Assembly (NCBI GenBank): GCA_024349245.1
Contig: JALDNG010000818.1
Span: forward strand, 1 to 64,000
Direction of reading: 5' to 3'
Length of the DNA: 64,000 nt
Origin: Neodontobutis hainanensis
Lineage: Eukaryota; Chordata; Actinopteri; Gobiiformes; Odontobutidae
Positions 33,640-45,240 of the stretch are shown here, piece after piece. Positions within the stretch are counted from its first letter, which is position 1. Each line of letters starts with the position of its first letter. A program made the position numbers and the translations under genes. Under the pieces are notes generated by a model, which worked only from the letters and a program-made list of their open reading frames with translations, did no database searches and had not been told where the DNA came from.

Positions 33640-33960
33640 AGTATTGAATTAGTTTTCAGGACTGAGAACGGGACAGAGTTTTCCCCAGGACTCCTGCACA
33701 GCTCACTGTCCATACAGTCATCCTGCTGCTCATTGTGGCTTCTTCTTCTCTCCCGGCTGTGATCGTCACCAGTTCTTGTCGCTCCTGCAAGGTCAGGGTT
33801 CACAGCATTCAAGATGAACACAACCTGCAGCATTAAAATTAGTTTATTTTCTTTAAGACAACGTACAATGTTCATTAAGCCGAGCAGAGATGCTTGTACC
33901 AGTTTATAGTTTAACTGCTAATTTCCATCTGTAGTCCTTTATTGTACTGATATTTTAAAG
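33640..33960 (-). repeat. Duplicated segment with a putative exon (copy at 40500-40797)
   Basis: About 300 bp are nearly identical to 40500-40797, in the same orientation. On the minus strand a GCTGCAG acceptor precedes VVFILNAVNPDLAGATRTGD and HSRERRRSHNEQQDDC. The product is not recognised. Here it lies directly downstream of an RBR-like pseudogene fragment, so it could be a 3' exon of that gene. Confidence 0.6.
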
Positions 33961-34021
33961 AGACAACTCCTCAGATTTATTTACACATAATGATGTATAT
34001 TTTGTCTCAGATATCAAACAT

Positions 34022-34320
34022 TCACCAGCTTTCCCACATGTTTAAATCTATCTGGAGTTCACTGCTCATTGCCCACACTGGTATCAAGGTCTGATGGAGA
34101 GCCACACCACTGGAGCGTGGCTCGTAATAATTTGTACTGTTTGGATCGATGTTCAAGCACACAAAACAGAACATAACCTTACATCTGTCACATGTGTTTA
34201 CAGCCCTATGTGTTATGCTCCGGCAGTTTACCACATGTGGGACAGGCCCGTATGGGGGAGAGGCCAGTGACCTTTTCAAACTTGATAACAGGACCGGTTT
34301 TCATCATTTGTAATGGCACA
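34022..34320 (-). pseudogene. RBR-type E3 ubiquitin ligase, terminal (Rcat) domain remnant
   Basis: On the minus strand one frame reads IRACPTCGKLPEHNT, a stop and GCKHM; the neighbouring frame continues CDRCKVMFCFVCL and later SGVALHQTLIPVW. Together they follow the Cys-rich spacing of the IBR/Rcat domain in fish RBR ligases (CPxCG, GCKHM, CxxC, CFVCL), including the usual SIPVW-like end. A stop codon and a 1-nt shift within the domain show it is a pseudogene. In the family this domain carries the cysteine that accepts ubiquitin; that catalytic step cannot occur here. Confidence 0.6.
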
Positions 34321-34329
34321 TTATCCGTG

Positions 34330-36050
34330 TGTAATTATTATTATTTATTTATGTTATATTAAATTCGTTTTAAATATGTATTGTTTTCCTGTTGTAGCAT
34401 CCATTAATGAGTTTTCTTTAAAGTGGGCAACAGGTAACAAAAAGATAGCCATGTCCCCTGGAACCACATGGTGGCAGCACTTTCACAGCTAAAATAGCGG
34501 TGCCACGCTTGAGTTGCAGGATGTGATTATAAAGCCTTCTTCCACTTCTTTCCTCGACTGTAACTGTCAAGTATTAACGGTATATATCTGCTACTTCAAC
34601 ACTTTACATACTGCCTGTGTCATTATAACCAAGTTCACTTTTTAAATATGAATATCCATCACCAGGGTTAGCATACTACAGCGGTGCACGTGCTGGACGT
34701 AACCACGTACAGGTGCCGGTTGCTAAGAGCATCTCCTAGCAAGTACGTTCTTGCAAAACTTGCAAACTTCTGGCTGTGAGAAAAAGTGCAAATCTTGAGT
34801 TTGATTCGACGATTTCTTCAAAAAGGAGACTTTAACTGCGGACATTTCCTACTAAGACTTCTACTGACCACCCACTGACCAGGACTACGAGACCTTTTTG
34901 AGAGAAAACGTGAGATTTTAAGATTTCCATGTTCATGTTCTTTCCTATGGGCTTTCCCATTAAATCTGCACAGCAACTATATGAACCAATATATTTGAGC
35001 AAAATGGTCTTTTGTCGATGTTTAAATGATGTTTCACGGTAAATTTTAACTCAGAATATGTGTATTTTTGTTGTGACTTTGTTTGTTCTTAGAGCCTATC
35101 AGAAATAATGTAAAAGTCCATTTACACAGACATATTAATGAAAGCAACAAAACGCACAGGAGGCTAACATTTAAATTGAGAGCTGTCTGCAACGTATTTT
35201 GATTAATTTCTATATTATACATTTTGTATTTAACCCAGTACCTAATTATAGAAAATAAATTTGTTTTATGTTGATTCATTTCCAAATATAATACAATAGG
35301 TTTCAAAAGTAATTCAGGAGAATCCTGTGTAAACCAGGAACATGTAGAAGCAGAGTTTGTTGAACATATTTGTTAATGAAAATGTACAGTTATGTTTTTG
35401 TGTTAGTTTTGTAGCTATTATGAAAAAATAAGCTCTATTCATAAAGTAAATATATCCAGATTGTAATGAGGACAAATGATTATTCATAAATAACTCATAA
35501 CCACTTTATAACAACACTGTAACCTTTCTGCACATTAAAGTCCTCTGCTATAATTTTAGTAGTTTAGTGAATAATAATGTCTTTGAACGTGGACATATTC
35601 TCCTGGTTTGATCTGAGATTGGTCAAAATCACTCTGAGGCTTTAGGAGTAAAAGATGGTTTAAGATTAAACAGTGCTGCTTTAAAAGTACTCTCTGTATT
35701 GGTACATTGTGCTAGTGTCCATGAAACTATAGAATGGCACTAGACAGAAAGTACATGGTGGACTTGAATCAGTAACAGTTCCATGTTCAGACATGGATTT
35801 AAAAGACCTCAGAGCCTCATGGCTTTGCTTTATTTTGATGAATCACACAATGGCATCACATGATGTGAGGATTTTAACAGACGTATTTCTCTCCACAGAT
35901 CTCTGTTCACTGATGGCCCAGCGCTTCTCCTGGACGACGAGGCCCGGGTGTCCTGACGTGCTCCTCCTGCACAGGCTGCCCACACTCACTACACCCCACA
36001 CACCCCTGTTCCCTCTGCACCTGCCTCCTCCACAGGCCCCTTGAACTCTG
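34330..36050. other. No recognised gene
   Basis: AT-rich sequence with scattered stops in all frames. A GTGGCAGCAC-rich stretch near 34470 and short AT tracts were the only features noticed. Confidence 0.4.
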
Positions 36051-36053
36051 CCT

Positions 36054-36690
36054 TTGTGTCTGTCTCTCCTCAGGAGACACTCTTTTCAAGCTCTTGCTCT
36101 TTCTCTGACTCTAACTCTCGCTCCTCTCGTTCCCTCGCCTCCTCTAGCTCCTCTGGCGTCTTTAAGTCTCGTGCTAGATACCTTAGTTCTACCTCCTCAT
36201 CCTCCTCATCCTCCTGCTCCTCCTCTCCTCCCTCTCACTCCCTTGCTCTCTCTCGTCCTGCTAAGGTCCGTAAGCTTAGCTCTGGCTCCTTCTCGCTGCG
36301 CCTCTCTTGCTATCTCTCCTCCTCCTGCTCAGGTCCCTCAGCTGAGCTTCTCTCTGCTCCCAGACTCCTTTGCTCTGGATGTTTCTGTTTCTCCTTCTGA
36401 GGCTCGGAAGGCCCCAGCTGCTCCTCGTGAGCCCCTGGTGCCTCCTCCCTGTGCTCCCTGCACTAACCCTCTTGTCTCCTCTGCTCTCCAGGGCACCTCC
36501 CTCCCCTGCCACACATCCCAGACCCCAGGAGCCGGGCCCCTTGTTTCCTGGGCCCAAGCCGGACTGGGTGAAGGAGATGGAAGATTACATGAGGGACCGG
36601 GCGCCGAGTGGAAACACTGGAAAAGGTCGGATAAACCACAAAGGCCAATTCAAAAGGAGAAGCACTTTTACTCTTTTTAAGAACTGACCG
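36054..36690 (+). other. CT-rich low-complexity tract with open frames
   Basis: Runs of TCCTC/CTCCT make several overlapping open frames of Ser/Pro/Leu or Arg composition on both strands. One plus frame ends in a less biased segment, PGPKPDWVKEMEDYMRDRA, which could be genuine protein sequence. I do not recognise it and treat the long frames as compositional. Confidence 0.35.
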
Positions 36691-37487
36691 CTTTCAGTGT
36701 TTCTTCTGAGTGAAATCGTGCTGGGACTTAGGGCAGGACTCAGGGTCATTTCAGGATAAGTATAACATTTGTAAATATTGTATATAGTGTGTTGTGTGTC
36801 AGAGGGTTTAGTGTGGTGTGACATGTTTAAATAGGTTCATTAGCTCTTCCAGTTGGACTTGTTCCATGTTTTTTGCTGTGTTGTGTGAAAAATACAAATG
36901 ATATGTTCTCCTTAAACAAATGAAACTATAAAAGGTGAGTATTCAGTACCTGGGGTTGATTAACATGTTTTACACTTTCACTTGCTGTTTTTTCTTCTGC
37001 TTCTCCAAAAAGGTGACAGTCTAAAGAGACCCAGCAGTAAACTATAGACAAGGAGCTTGTGCAAAAAGAGGAGCGTAAACAAAGGGCAAAAGTAAAGGAG
37101 AGGAAAGAAAGTACAATGTAAGATGAAAAAAGTAACAGAAGTAAAAGTAATCTGACTTTCATGGACAGACAAGAGTAAAGAGTCTAATTCAAGTTAAATA
37201 AACTGATTTCTCGCAGGAAGAGGCCTAAAAGAGATGAAAAGCAAAGGAAAGAGGATAAGAAAGAAGAAAACAAAGAAAAGATATGTATATTGGATTGTTT
37301 TGTTCAAATCTCCAGATCTATTCTCCTGAGACTAAAGCATGTTTTTTTTCTTTTCAGGCTTCTTGGAGAGGATTCCTGAGCACACAAAAGGTAGACACCA
37401 CATTATTCAGTTTTAATGTACATCTGTTTAACAAATATGTGCATGTGTTTAATAGTTTTACTGTCTTCTCTCTCCCTCTCAGCATCA

Positions 37488-38190
37488 CAGAGAGGGAGAG
37501 AGAAGAAGCTGGACAAGGTCATCAGGAAGTCCAGCTCTGTCCTGGGCTGTCCTCTGGACTCAGTCCGGTAAGTGGGTGATCTATGCTGGACCATAAGTCC
37601 CACCGCCTGCAGGACGCCCTGTCAGCTCTGGAGAGCAGCTTCAGTGACAGACTGCTCCACCCTCGGTGTGTGAAGGAGAGATTCTGCAGGGCTTTCCTTC
37701 CTGCTGCTGTCAGACTCTACAGTGAACACTGCTAACACAGAAACTCTTTTCAGCAAGCAGTATTTCCACAATCATGTGGAATCTCACCGTGCAATATTTG
37801 TAACGTGCAATACCTGTTACACAACCTGCACTATACACTATTTATTCACATTTGTACTGTGCATAGTTTATTTTGTTTTAGCGTAGCTTTAATCAACTTA
37901 TGTATAGTCTTTTAGTTTATTTTGTTTCAGCATAGTTTAATTTGACATATGTATAGTCTATTTTATGTTTGATTACCTTGTCTTAGAATAATTTTTATTT
38001 GAATTTATGTTGTGACCAGGTTGGCTTTTTACTTTTGTGATGCACTTTTTTTTTTGTTTGCTTTACTCACTCCACTTAGTGTTGGTATCTGGTCTTTGGT
38101 TTAATTGGGAGTGTCTTGTAAGCACATTTGGGCCTGGCTTGTGTTTCAAGCATGACACAATAATAAAACCTGATCAGAATCAGAATCAGA
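37488..38190 (+). mobile_element. LINE ORF2 C-terminal fragment and 3' UTR
   Basis: The plus strand reads KKLDKVIRKSSSVLGCPLDS and, after a stop and frameshift, MLDHKSHRLQDALSALESS and HPRCVKERFCRAFLPAAVRL. This is the usual C-terminal end of many fish LINE ORF2 proteins. The 3' UTR ends near 38190 with a short ATCAGA repeat tail. It is 5'-truncated. Confidence 0.8.
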
Positions 38191-38640
38191 AAAACGTTTA
38201 TTGCCTTTGTCAGTGAACAAGATTCACAAACTAGGAACTTGCTTCGCGATTGTGACAGGTCTACACAGCGGTCTGAGCGATATTGTGGCTATGTCCTTCC
38301 TTTATTGCCAGAGACATTGTAATTGTTATTTAGTTCATTCATATGATTGTTCAGAAATGAAACATGAAATATCAAGACACTGAGTTACATTTTACAGAAT
38401 AAACTTTCATCATTTATATGCTTCTCTGAGATAATACATACATTCTGATAATATTACTGAGTGCATTAGTGGAGACAAGCTGTAGCCATAATGGTGAGGG
38501 GTTTGGTAAAAGAGGAGGGAAGAAGTAAAGAACAAAGTGCCATTTTAAGTAAAGTATAGCATTGGTAGAGCATAAAAGATGAGAACAAAAATAACTGGTG
38601 GTATTGGTGCTATTTACTTGTTAATTCTTGCATTTATAAC
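38190..38640. other. No recognised gene
   Basis: AT-rich sequence without coding similarity between the LINE tail and the next coding-like block. Confidence 0.4.
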
Positions 38641-38850
38641 AGTTACAGAGCAGAAGGGGTGTCTAGTTCCTGTGCCACACTGGTATGGAGGTCTGTCTGG
38701 GGGCCACTCCGGAGTGAGCTTAGGACAAACAAAGCAGAACTCAACTTGAGCAGAGCAGTGCATCTGAATCTGTATTTGCCCTTGAAAACAAAAGAAGCCT
38801 TTATTTCAGTGTTGGCTGCACCGTCTTCACAGAGATGTCTAAAAATGTGA
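38641..38850 (-). pseudogene. Coding-like fragment, possibly a second RBR-like end
   Basis: A minus-strand frame contains KGKYRFRCTALLKLSS and LRSGPQTDLHTSVAQ. At the nucleotide level 38672-38718 resembles 34065-34120 (CACACTGGTAT, AGGTCTG and GGAGTG/GGAGCG motifs in the same order), the C-terminal part of the RBR-like pseudogene. Cys spacing is lost, so the assignment is weak. Confidence 0.3.
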
Positions 38851-38879
38851 GTACTTTTAAAGTTACACATGTGTTACCA

Positions 38880-39264
38880 GTACGTGTCATATTAGGTCCT
38901 TTTTGTGAAGCGACACAATGAGTCAGGGTCTGAATGCAAAACTAATTCTGTTTATAGACATAAGCTCATACCTCCTCCAGTTGGTGGCGCCATGTTTCTG
39001 TCAGAGGTTCAGGAGAAACTGCGTGACCACAGGAGAGTTGTGCTTTTAAGAAGCCGTCACCGTCCTCAGGAGCTGACAAGCTGATAAACATCTTTATAAC
39101 ATTTCTGTTCATGTCCACGCCGCCAAAACAATGCTATTTACAAAAGTGATCCAAGTCATCCTTTCCATTGACTAATGTCAGGGTCCGATCTAAAGGGTCA
39201 AAGCTCTTCTCTGGTTGGTCAAAACTCATTCTGAAACAACAGCAGTGTAAGCAGTCTGGTTAGG
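38880..39264. other. No recognised gene
   Basis: No coding or repeat family was recognised in this interval. Confidence 0.35.
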
Positions 39265-39428
39265 ATGCAGGAGCCGTCTGTGCAACAATCCAGTTCTCTG
39301 ATGATACAGTGATCTTAAGCCTACTGTATAAAGAGGACTGGTCCTCTGTGGTACATGCATGAGATCCACCATTTAAAGAACTGGTGTGACCACTTCCTGT
39401 TTTTAATGTTAAAAAGACAAAGGAGATG
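39265..39428 (+). mobile_element. Duplicated LINE RT fragment
   Basis: Nearly identical to 19964-20128, with the same decayed FSDD block and the same end at the LTR-like junction. The LTR had therefore entered the LINE before this composite was copied. Confidence 0.75.
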
Positions 39429-39796
39429 TGTTGTAAGAATTTTCTATGTCCTTATATTTATCCAGAGAGACACGGAGACAGATTATAATTTAACAAGCAA
39501 TGGCCAGGTTTTAATCCTTGCAAGGAGAAGCAAAGCAGACACACACAGTAACAAGGGTACAGCGGAGGTTTGCTTAAAGATGTAAACAGAACATGAGAAT
39601 TTATACAACACCGTGACGGCCTTGGTGAGAGGCGTTCACAATGGTCCAGGTGCAAAAGTCCCGTGACAAGCCATGTCTCACTCTAGTTATGTCTACTTCA
39701 TGGATTAGCAGGACGGACATGACATGAATTTGACATGACCTGAAGAGAACTATAAGCCCCAGTAACTCTAAACATTAAAACTAAAATTCTTATAAC
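39429..39796. repeat. Probable solo LTR
   Basis: The unit begins TGTTGTAAGAATTTTC and ends CTAAAATTCTTATAAC, so its termini are imperfect inverted repeats as in retroviral LTRs. It is about 368 bp with no internal coding. The junction with the LINE is shared with 20129, where only the first ~110 bp are left. No target duplication could be confirmed on the right side. Confidence 0.55.
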
Positions 39797-39799
39797 TGT

Positions 39800-40499
39800 A
39801 AGAAACCCTTTTTTCAACTGTTTTCTATGTTATTTACACTCTCTGCATGATACACTGCACCCTAGATTAGTCCACTACATACCTCATCTGTTTAAACCAG
39901 TCAGAACCAGTTGGTCAGCCCTGGCTGGACACATAGGTAAACTACTGATTCAAAGTAGGAAGTGTCCCCTCCTGTGAGAGGAGTGGCCAAAGGTTAGGAC
40001 CTTTTGAGCATTGAGTTGACCAGCAGCACAACACGTGGGCTGACCTCCTGTTAACTACGTGTTGTGACCCAGCGCTGGCTTGTACCTTTTCTGAGTGGAA
40101 TTAAACATACACACTTTACATTGGTTTTATAGTTTTTATTGAAGTAATATTAGTTCAAACACTCGTACCAAAAGAGCCGGGAGAAACTGGTTCTCGGAGG
40201 AACATAACAACAATTGAAAAGTCCTGTTGCAATAAATATTGAGAGAGTCAGATCTGTTTTTCTGAGTCAAATGTTGTGAATACATTGACACATTAATTAC
40301 AGAGAATGTCATTAATATGATTTATTTCTCCGTTTACCTTCGCAGGTCATGGATACGTGGTGTCCTGACAGGAGGTTGTGTCCGCCAGATGTGGCTTCTC
40401 TTTTACTTCTCTCATTTTTGTCTCTCAACACAAGGCAGGTATCAGTGCCTCAGAGGTTTTATTTCCTTCTCCTGAGTTTAAATGGTAAATGATGTGTGC
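39800..40499. other. No recognised gene
   Basis: Mixed AT-rich sequence. No coding exon or named repeat was recognised. Confidence 0.35.
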
Positions 40500-40797
40500 T
40501 GATATTTTCAGACTGAGAACGGGACAGAGTTTTCCCCCAGGACTCCTGCACAGCTCACTGTCCATACAGTCATCCTGCTGCTCATTGTGGCTTCTTCTTC
40601 TCTCCCGGCTGTGATCGTCACCAGTTCTTGTCGCTCCTGCAAGGTCAGGGTTCACAGCATTCAAGATGAACACAACCTGCAGCATTAAAATGAGTTTATT
40701 TTCTTTAAGACAACGTACAATGTTCTTTAAGCCGGAGCAGAGATGCTTGTACCAGTTTATAGTTTAACTGCTTATTTCCATCTGTAGTCCTTTATTG
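40500..40797 (-). repeat. Second copy of the 33640-33960 segment
   Basis: Same putative exon (VVFILNAVNPDLAGATRTGD) and same acceptor; the two copies differ by a few substitutions and 1-nt indels. Similarity ends at TTTATTGTAC, where a SINE begins. Confidence 0.7.
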
Positions 40798-40962
40798 TAC
40801 ATGTTTTTGGTGGTAGGGGAAACCGGAGTACCCGGAGGAAACCTACGCAGACACAGGGAGAACATGCAAACTCCACACAGAAAGGCCCTGTCCTGGATGG
40901 GAATTGAACCCAGAACCTTCTTGCTGTTAGGCCTGAGTGCTAACCACTCTGCCACCTCCATA
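40798..40962 (-). mobile_element. HE1-type tRNA-derived SINE
   Basis: Read on the minus strand, it begins GGAGGTGGCAGAGTGGTTAG with an A box, has a B box GGTTCAATTCC, and continues with TTTGCATGTTCTCCCTGTG and TTTCCTCCGGGTACTCCGG. This body is shared by the HE1-like SINEs of many fishes. The tail end is at TACATGTTTTTGG. Confidence 0.85.
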
Positions 40963-41034
40963 AAATCTGTTCACAGGGCCAGAACTGCTCAATGTGACAC
41001 ATCTACACAAGTATGAGTATATATGAACATATAT

Positions 41035-41100
41035 AATAGGCTTTCTAAAGGAAAACGTCTGCTAAAGGACTAAATGTATATAAATGTAAATGTATATTCC
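41035..41100 (+). repeat. SINE/L2-type tail fragment
   Basis: AACGTCTGCTAAAGGACTAA followed by AAATGTAAATG repeats resembles the 3' tail of the SINE at 5374-5586. No tRNA-like head is present. Confidence 0.5.
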
Positions 41101-41134
41101 ACATTTGAACATTGTACAATCAGTTTAATGTATA

Positions 41135-41530
41135 TGTGGTTGAAAAAATAAATATATTATTGTGGAATAAGTTTGAGAGAAAACAACAGATGTCTTTTGG
41201 TGATTTATTTAAGGAAAAAGGAAAAAAGAATTCAGAGACATCTTTTGCAAAAGGAGGAATGAGCATACAAATCTGTCTGTGTACAGGGTTGCATGAACAG
41301 TCCCAATGTTAACTAGGCAGGATTAGAATTTATACTGAAATCACAGCAGATAAGAAAATGAAACACTGGCTCTCAGAGAGTGAGCCGTCTAACATGAATC
41401 AGCATTTGTCTCTGTATAAGACAATTGTATCAGTTTGAAAACAGTAGCACAGGTGGTGCACATATCATTCTGCTGCGGTCAAGGACAGCACAGAGCATGT
41501 GAAAGAGGAAAATATCATTTTCCCATTACA
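41135..41530 (-). repeat. Retroviral 3' LTR
   Basis: 396 bp in plus orientation from TGTGGTTGAAA to TCCCATTACA, thus TG...CA. The first ~110 bp match the truncated 5' LTR at 48770-48882. Confidence 0.85.
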
Positions 41531-41546
41531 ATTCCCTCCTTTTGAT
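41531..41546 (-). promoter_or_regulatory. Retroviral polypurine tract
   Basis: The minus strand reads ATCAAAAGGAGGGAAT immediately before the LTR start TGTAATGGG. This is the expected primer for plus-strand DNA synthesis. Confidence 0.75.
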
Positions 41547-42159
41547 CAAACACAATTGATCAACCAAAATCAATCAAAAGCCAATGAGGTTACAAAACAT
41601 AAATCAAATTAACCTTAGCTTTGTGAGTTGTACTACTGTCGTGGTGCCGAAAAACCCAGCCGAGGGCTGACTAAATCAAGCAGAAACATTTCATACCATC
41701 AGTAGCTGACCTAACGCTGGGAAAAGAACACCACAGCACCTCCCTCACAGGCGGCGTAACTCACTAGGGTTAAACATAAGCATTAGATGAAAAATATTCA
41801 CAAAACAAATCACTTTGTAAAACTTAAAAACCTTCAAGTCAATTTACACTTTACCTCAAAGAAAGCATTAGTGAAAAGATTTAAAAACACCACATGTAAG
41901 TCCACAATTTTAGCCTTAGCGTGTCTAAAATGACAAAAATTAAAATGATCAGGTTCAAAAGCTGTGATTGCTTTGGTGACTATATGTCACAATTACTACT
42001 TCAAAAGAAAATTACATGTGTATTACACAGACATAGGAACATACTTAGTCATACTTAGTCTTCTTCAAATAGATGAGCAAATAAAACAGAATTAACAGAG
42101 TCACAATCAAGAGCAGAGGTGTCTGGGTTGTGGTCTTTGTCATGTTGAGGCAATTCAAC

Positions 42160-42500
42160 ATAGAGTTTAGCTAGTTGCAGGTTAAAAGAGAAGTCACTAA
42201 TCTTCGGATGAGCGGGATAATGCAGCAGGAGACAAGGAAAAGAAGGATAATAGCCACTAAAAGTAGGCCTGCGAGTTTAGTTAACCATGTTTTCCAAACA
42301 CCGCCCATGAACCAAGAGCACCCGTCTGGAGTGAGGGTATCAGAGGCTCGCTGGCGAATTAAAAGGTCATCGTGGTCAGACTTGGCAGAGTTGTGTTATA
42401 AGTAGAATGGGAAGTGTGGTCAGTTAATAGCCAGAGTAGAGATATTACAATAAGTAAAGATAAAAGTAATAAAAGCACGTGGTTCCCCTTAGACCACACA
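42160..42500 (-). pseudogene. Retroviral env remnants: signal-like segment and membrane anchor
   Basis: Near 42480-42400 the minus strand has a hydrophobic Leu/Ile-rich stretch that resembles an env signal peptide, ending in a short segment with a possible glycosylation site. In another frame, 42325-42165, lies a Trp-containing membrane-proximal motif (CSWFMGGVWKTW) followed by a strongly hydrophobic anchor and a short cytoplasmic tail with a stop. The surface subunit and the fusion-peptide region between them are missing. It is a collapsed env. Confidence 0.6.
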
Positions 42501-42919
42501 AACCTGGGAGTCTAAACGGATGCCAAGAATGATGTCCGTCCATTTTTAATGTATATTGTATAAATATATATACATATATATTTGTCAGTATAAAACTGGT
42601 TATCAGTGATGTGAGGAACTGTGGGACAGATGAGTGTGTCACATGTTATAGTTACGCTGTTGAATTTGCTGAAAACGGTCAGCTCTATTTCTTCAGGTGG
42701 TACAGAGTCTTTCATAAATTTGATTGTAGGTGGGACCAGCTCTCGGCACTGGTCTCAACGTTGAACTGCGTTTACCAGAGCAGTTTCAGCGGAGGAGGTG
42801 AGCGAAAATCTCACCCCAGTCTTCCCACGTAGTCAACGATGGAGGTAGAGCTAAGGTCTCACCTCAGATTTCCCACGTAGGTGCTTGTTCTCGGGACAAG
42901 CCTCTTACTTTGTGATCAT

Positions 42920-43790
42920 TCACTGGGTCCCCTCTTTGACAGTGGGGGAGCAGTTGACGAGCTGGTCAGGTGGAGGAATCTTCTTGCAGTGTTGTGCATG
43001 GATCCAAGGGGCTCTTTCTGCGAACTTCACAGCCGTGTGGGTTGTGAGCAGGATCTGATAGGGTCCACACCAGGGTTTGTCTCTCCAGCTGCGCTTCCTC
43101 AGGTTTCTCACCAGGATGTAGTCGGCAGGCTGGAGTTTGTGGAACTGGTGGGTGGCTGGTTTGGGCAGGGAATCAAGCACCTGAGATCTAATATCAGAGA
43201 GAACCTTAGAGAGTGAAATACAATAGGATATCATTGGGTCTGGCAGAGTACTATCGGCCAGTGCTGCAGGTTTAGATGGGGTCCAAACCCAATTCCAGGA
43301 GGTTGTCCAAACACTATCTCAAAGGGAGAAAGGTTATTTTGCGCACTCTCATCCTCAGGTACATCAAAGCAATAGGCAGACATTTTACCCAGGTTTTACC
43401 TGTTAATTCAGATATTTTTGCCAATTTGCGTTTCAGAGTGCCATTTTCTCTTTCTACAGCTCCTCCAGAAGCTGGATGGTAGGAGCAATGAGTTTTCAGG
43501 TCAAATTTTAGGTGTTCACTCAGTGTTTTCAGAATGTCATTTACAAAATGAGCACCGTTATCACTCGTAATTAGGTTCGAAGTCCCCAGCGAGGAATTAT
43601 TTCGCTTAAGAGGATTTTTGCTACTGTGTCAGCAGTGCAGTGTTTTGTTGGGAATGCTTCTACCCACTTTGAAAACATGTCAACTATTACAAGACAGTAT
43701 TTCATACCTTCGCAGGGTGTTAACTCAAAGAAGTCCATTTGAATGTGGCCAAAAGGCCTGGAGGTGGGTTTGTGACCTCAAACATCTGTT
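42920..43790 (-). pseudogene. Retroviral integrase
   Basis: The catalytic core is visible in broken frames: QMDFFELTP (first Asp), LITSDNGAHF (second Asp) and YHPASGGAVERENG (Glu). The C-terminal frame 43234-42920 includes WCGPYQILLTTHTAVK and WIHAQHCK, the SH3-like region of gamma/epsilon-type integrases, and a stop after VKEGTQ. Frameshifts separate the parts. Confidence 0.8.
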
Positions 43791-43857
43791 TTGTTGTAGG
43801 AGTTACCTTTAGAATTGTGATGAAGATGAAGCATTTTGAGCAAAAATCTTCAGCAAA

Positions 43858-44514
43858 TTAGTTAAACCCCACAGTAAACCAATGTCTTTGAAGGTCTTTT
43901 CTCATTCCCTCCTTTGATACATGGTCAACGCCATGTAACAATTTTGCAAAAGGCAGGAAGAGGGCTTGAGGAAGACATGGATTGCCATTAGGGCCCATCC
44001 AAACACCATTTGTGTTTGTACAGTTTTTCTTTTTCCAAGCAGCTTTGTCTGCTGGAGTGGAGATGCGAGCCAAATCAGAAAGTGAAACAATGTCAGAGTG
44101 AGTGCAAGTTTGATCCGTTGTCTGGGAGAGTAATGTAACAACGTAGGGTGTGAGTGGCGCTGCTTTTGCAGCTGCGTCTGCTCGTGCATTACCTAGAGAG
44201 ACTGTGTCTTTGGCAGAGGTATGTGCAGAACACTTACATACTGCCACGGCGGATGGGAGTAGCACTGCATCTAAAAGATCAGAAATCAAATCTTTGTGTG
44301 AAATGGGTTTGCCATCAGATTTGAGGAATTTTCTGTGGCGCCAAAGTGCTGCGTGGTTGTGTAGAACACCAAATGCATATTGACTGTCTGTGTAAATGTT
44401 AACTGTTTTACCAGATGCCAATTGACAGGCTTTGGTCAGGGCAATTAGTTCTGCTGCTTGCGCTGATAACCGAGGACTGAGAGGAGATGACGTCACTGTT
44501 GCATGATCGTCCAC
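43858..44514 (-). pseudogene. Retroviral RNase H and integrase N-terminal region
   Basis: The frame contains SAQAAELIALTKAC (catalytic Glu region), VNIYTDSQYAFGVLH (catalytic Asp region) and GNARADAAAK (the last Asp), the hallmark blocks of retroviral RNase H. It continues toward the integrase zinc-binding region (LHGVDHVSKEGM). The start of the domain lies in an upstream frame. Confidence 0.8.
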
Positions 44515-44569
44515 AACTGCATATCCAACGTGTGCAGAACCAGTGTTTGGGTCCTTGGAAGCTGAACCA

Positions 44570-45240
44570 TCTACATAAAAATGAGTTCAGGATTAGAAAG
44601 AGGAGTGTCAGTCAAATCAAGTCTTGGCAGACAGATAAGGTCAAGTTCAGAGAGACAACAGTGAGGTTCTCCCTCCTCTGAGAGAGGCAGGAGTGTAGCA
44701 GGGTTGAGAGTGTTACAACGTTTAACCTCAACATTCGGTAGGTTCAGAAGGGTGGTGTTGTAACGTAGCTGACGAGCAGGGGTCAAGTGAGCTGTCTTTT
44801 GTTCAGTCAGAATGTTGGAGACAGCATGTGGAGCAAAAGGGTGAGATGACTGTAGCCTACATAGGGACGAGAGGCAATTATTGCTGCTTCACAGGCTGCT
44901 AAAGCACAGAGACATGGTGGGTGGCCTCTAGCAACAGGATCAAGGTGTGTCGAGAAGTAACCCACAGGCTTCAGCAGCTGTCCCTGTTTTTGGCGAGAAC
45001 AGAATTCATACAACCATCACGTTCGTCAACAAATTGGAAGAAAGGCTTGTCAGGGTTTGGCAATGCCAATGCAGGGGCTGTCTGTAGTAGCAGTTTCAAA
45101 TGAGTAAATGCAGAGTCAGCCTCAGATGTCCATGTGGGTTTGGAGTGAAGTGTCATGTCTTTTTTCAGAGTAAGATCACGTAGTGGTTTTCTGGGTCTTG
45201 TTTCCAGTCTGTAGCTTTTAAACATTTTGTCATAAAAAGA
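44570..45240 (-). pseudogene. Retroviral RT thumb/connection remnants; palm deleted
   Basis: Fragments read FTHLKLLLQTAPALALPNPD, FQFVDERDG and VGYFSTHLDPVARG, which belong to the region after the polymerase palm in gammaretrovirus-like RT. The upstream frame ends near 45165 (KQDPENHYVILL). The LPQG and YVDD blocks expected between them are absent, so a deletion has removed the polymerase active site. Confidence 0.7.

Noticed and set aside
34022..34279. piggyBac C-terminal zinc finger
   Set aside because: The CxxC...CFVCL spacing was first considered as a transposase ribbon, but the neighbouring frame supplies CPTCG and GCKHM and the end resembles SIPVW, which fits the RBR Rcat domain better.
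36041..36690. Overlapping Ser-, Pro/Leu- and Arg-rich open frames
   Set aside because: The CT-rich composition depletes stops in several frames at once. No start context, splice sites or family motifs support a gene, except possibly a short unbiased end.
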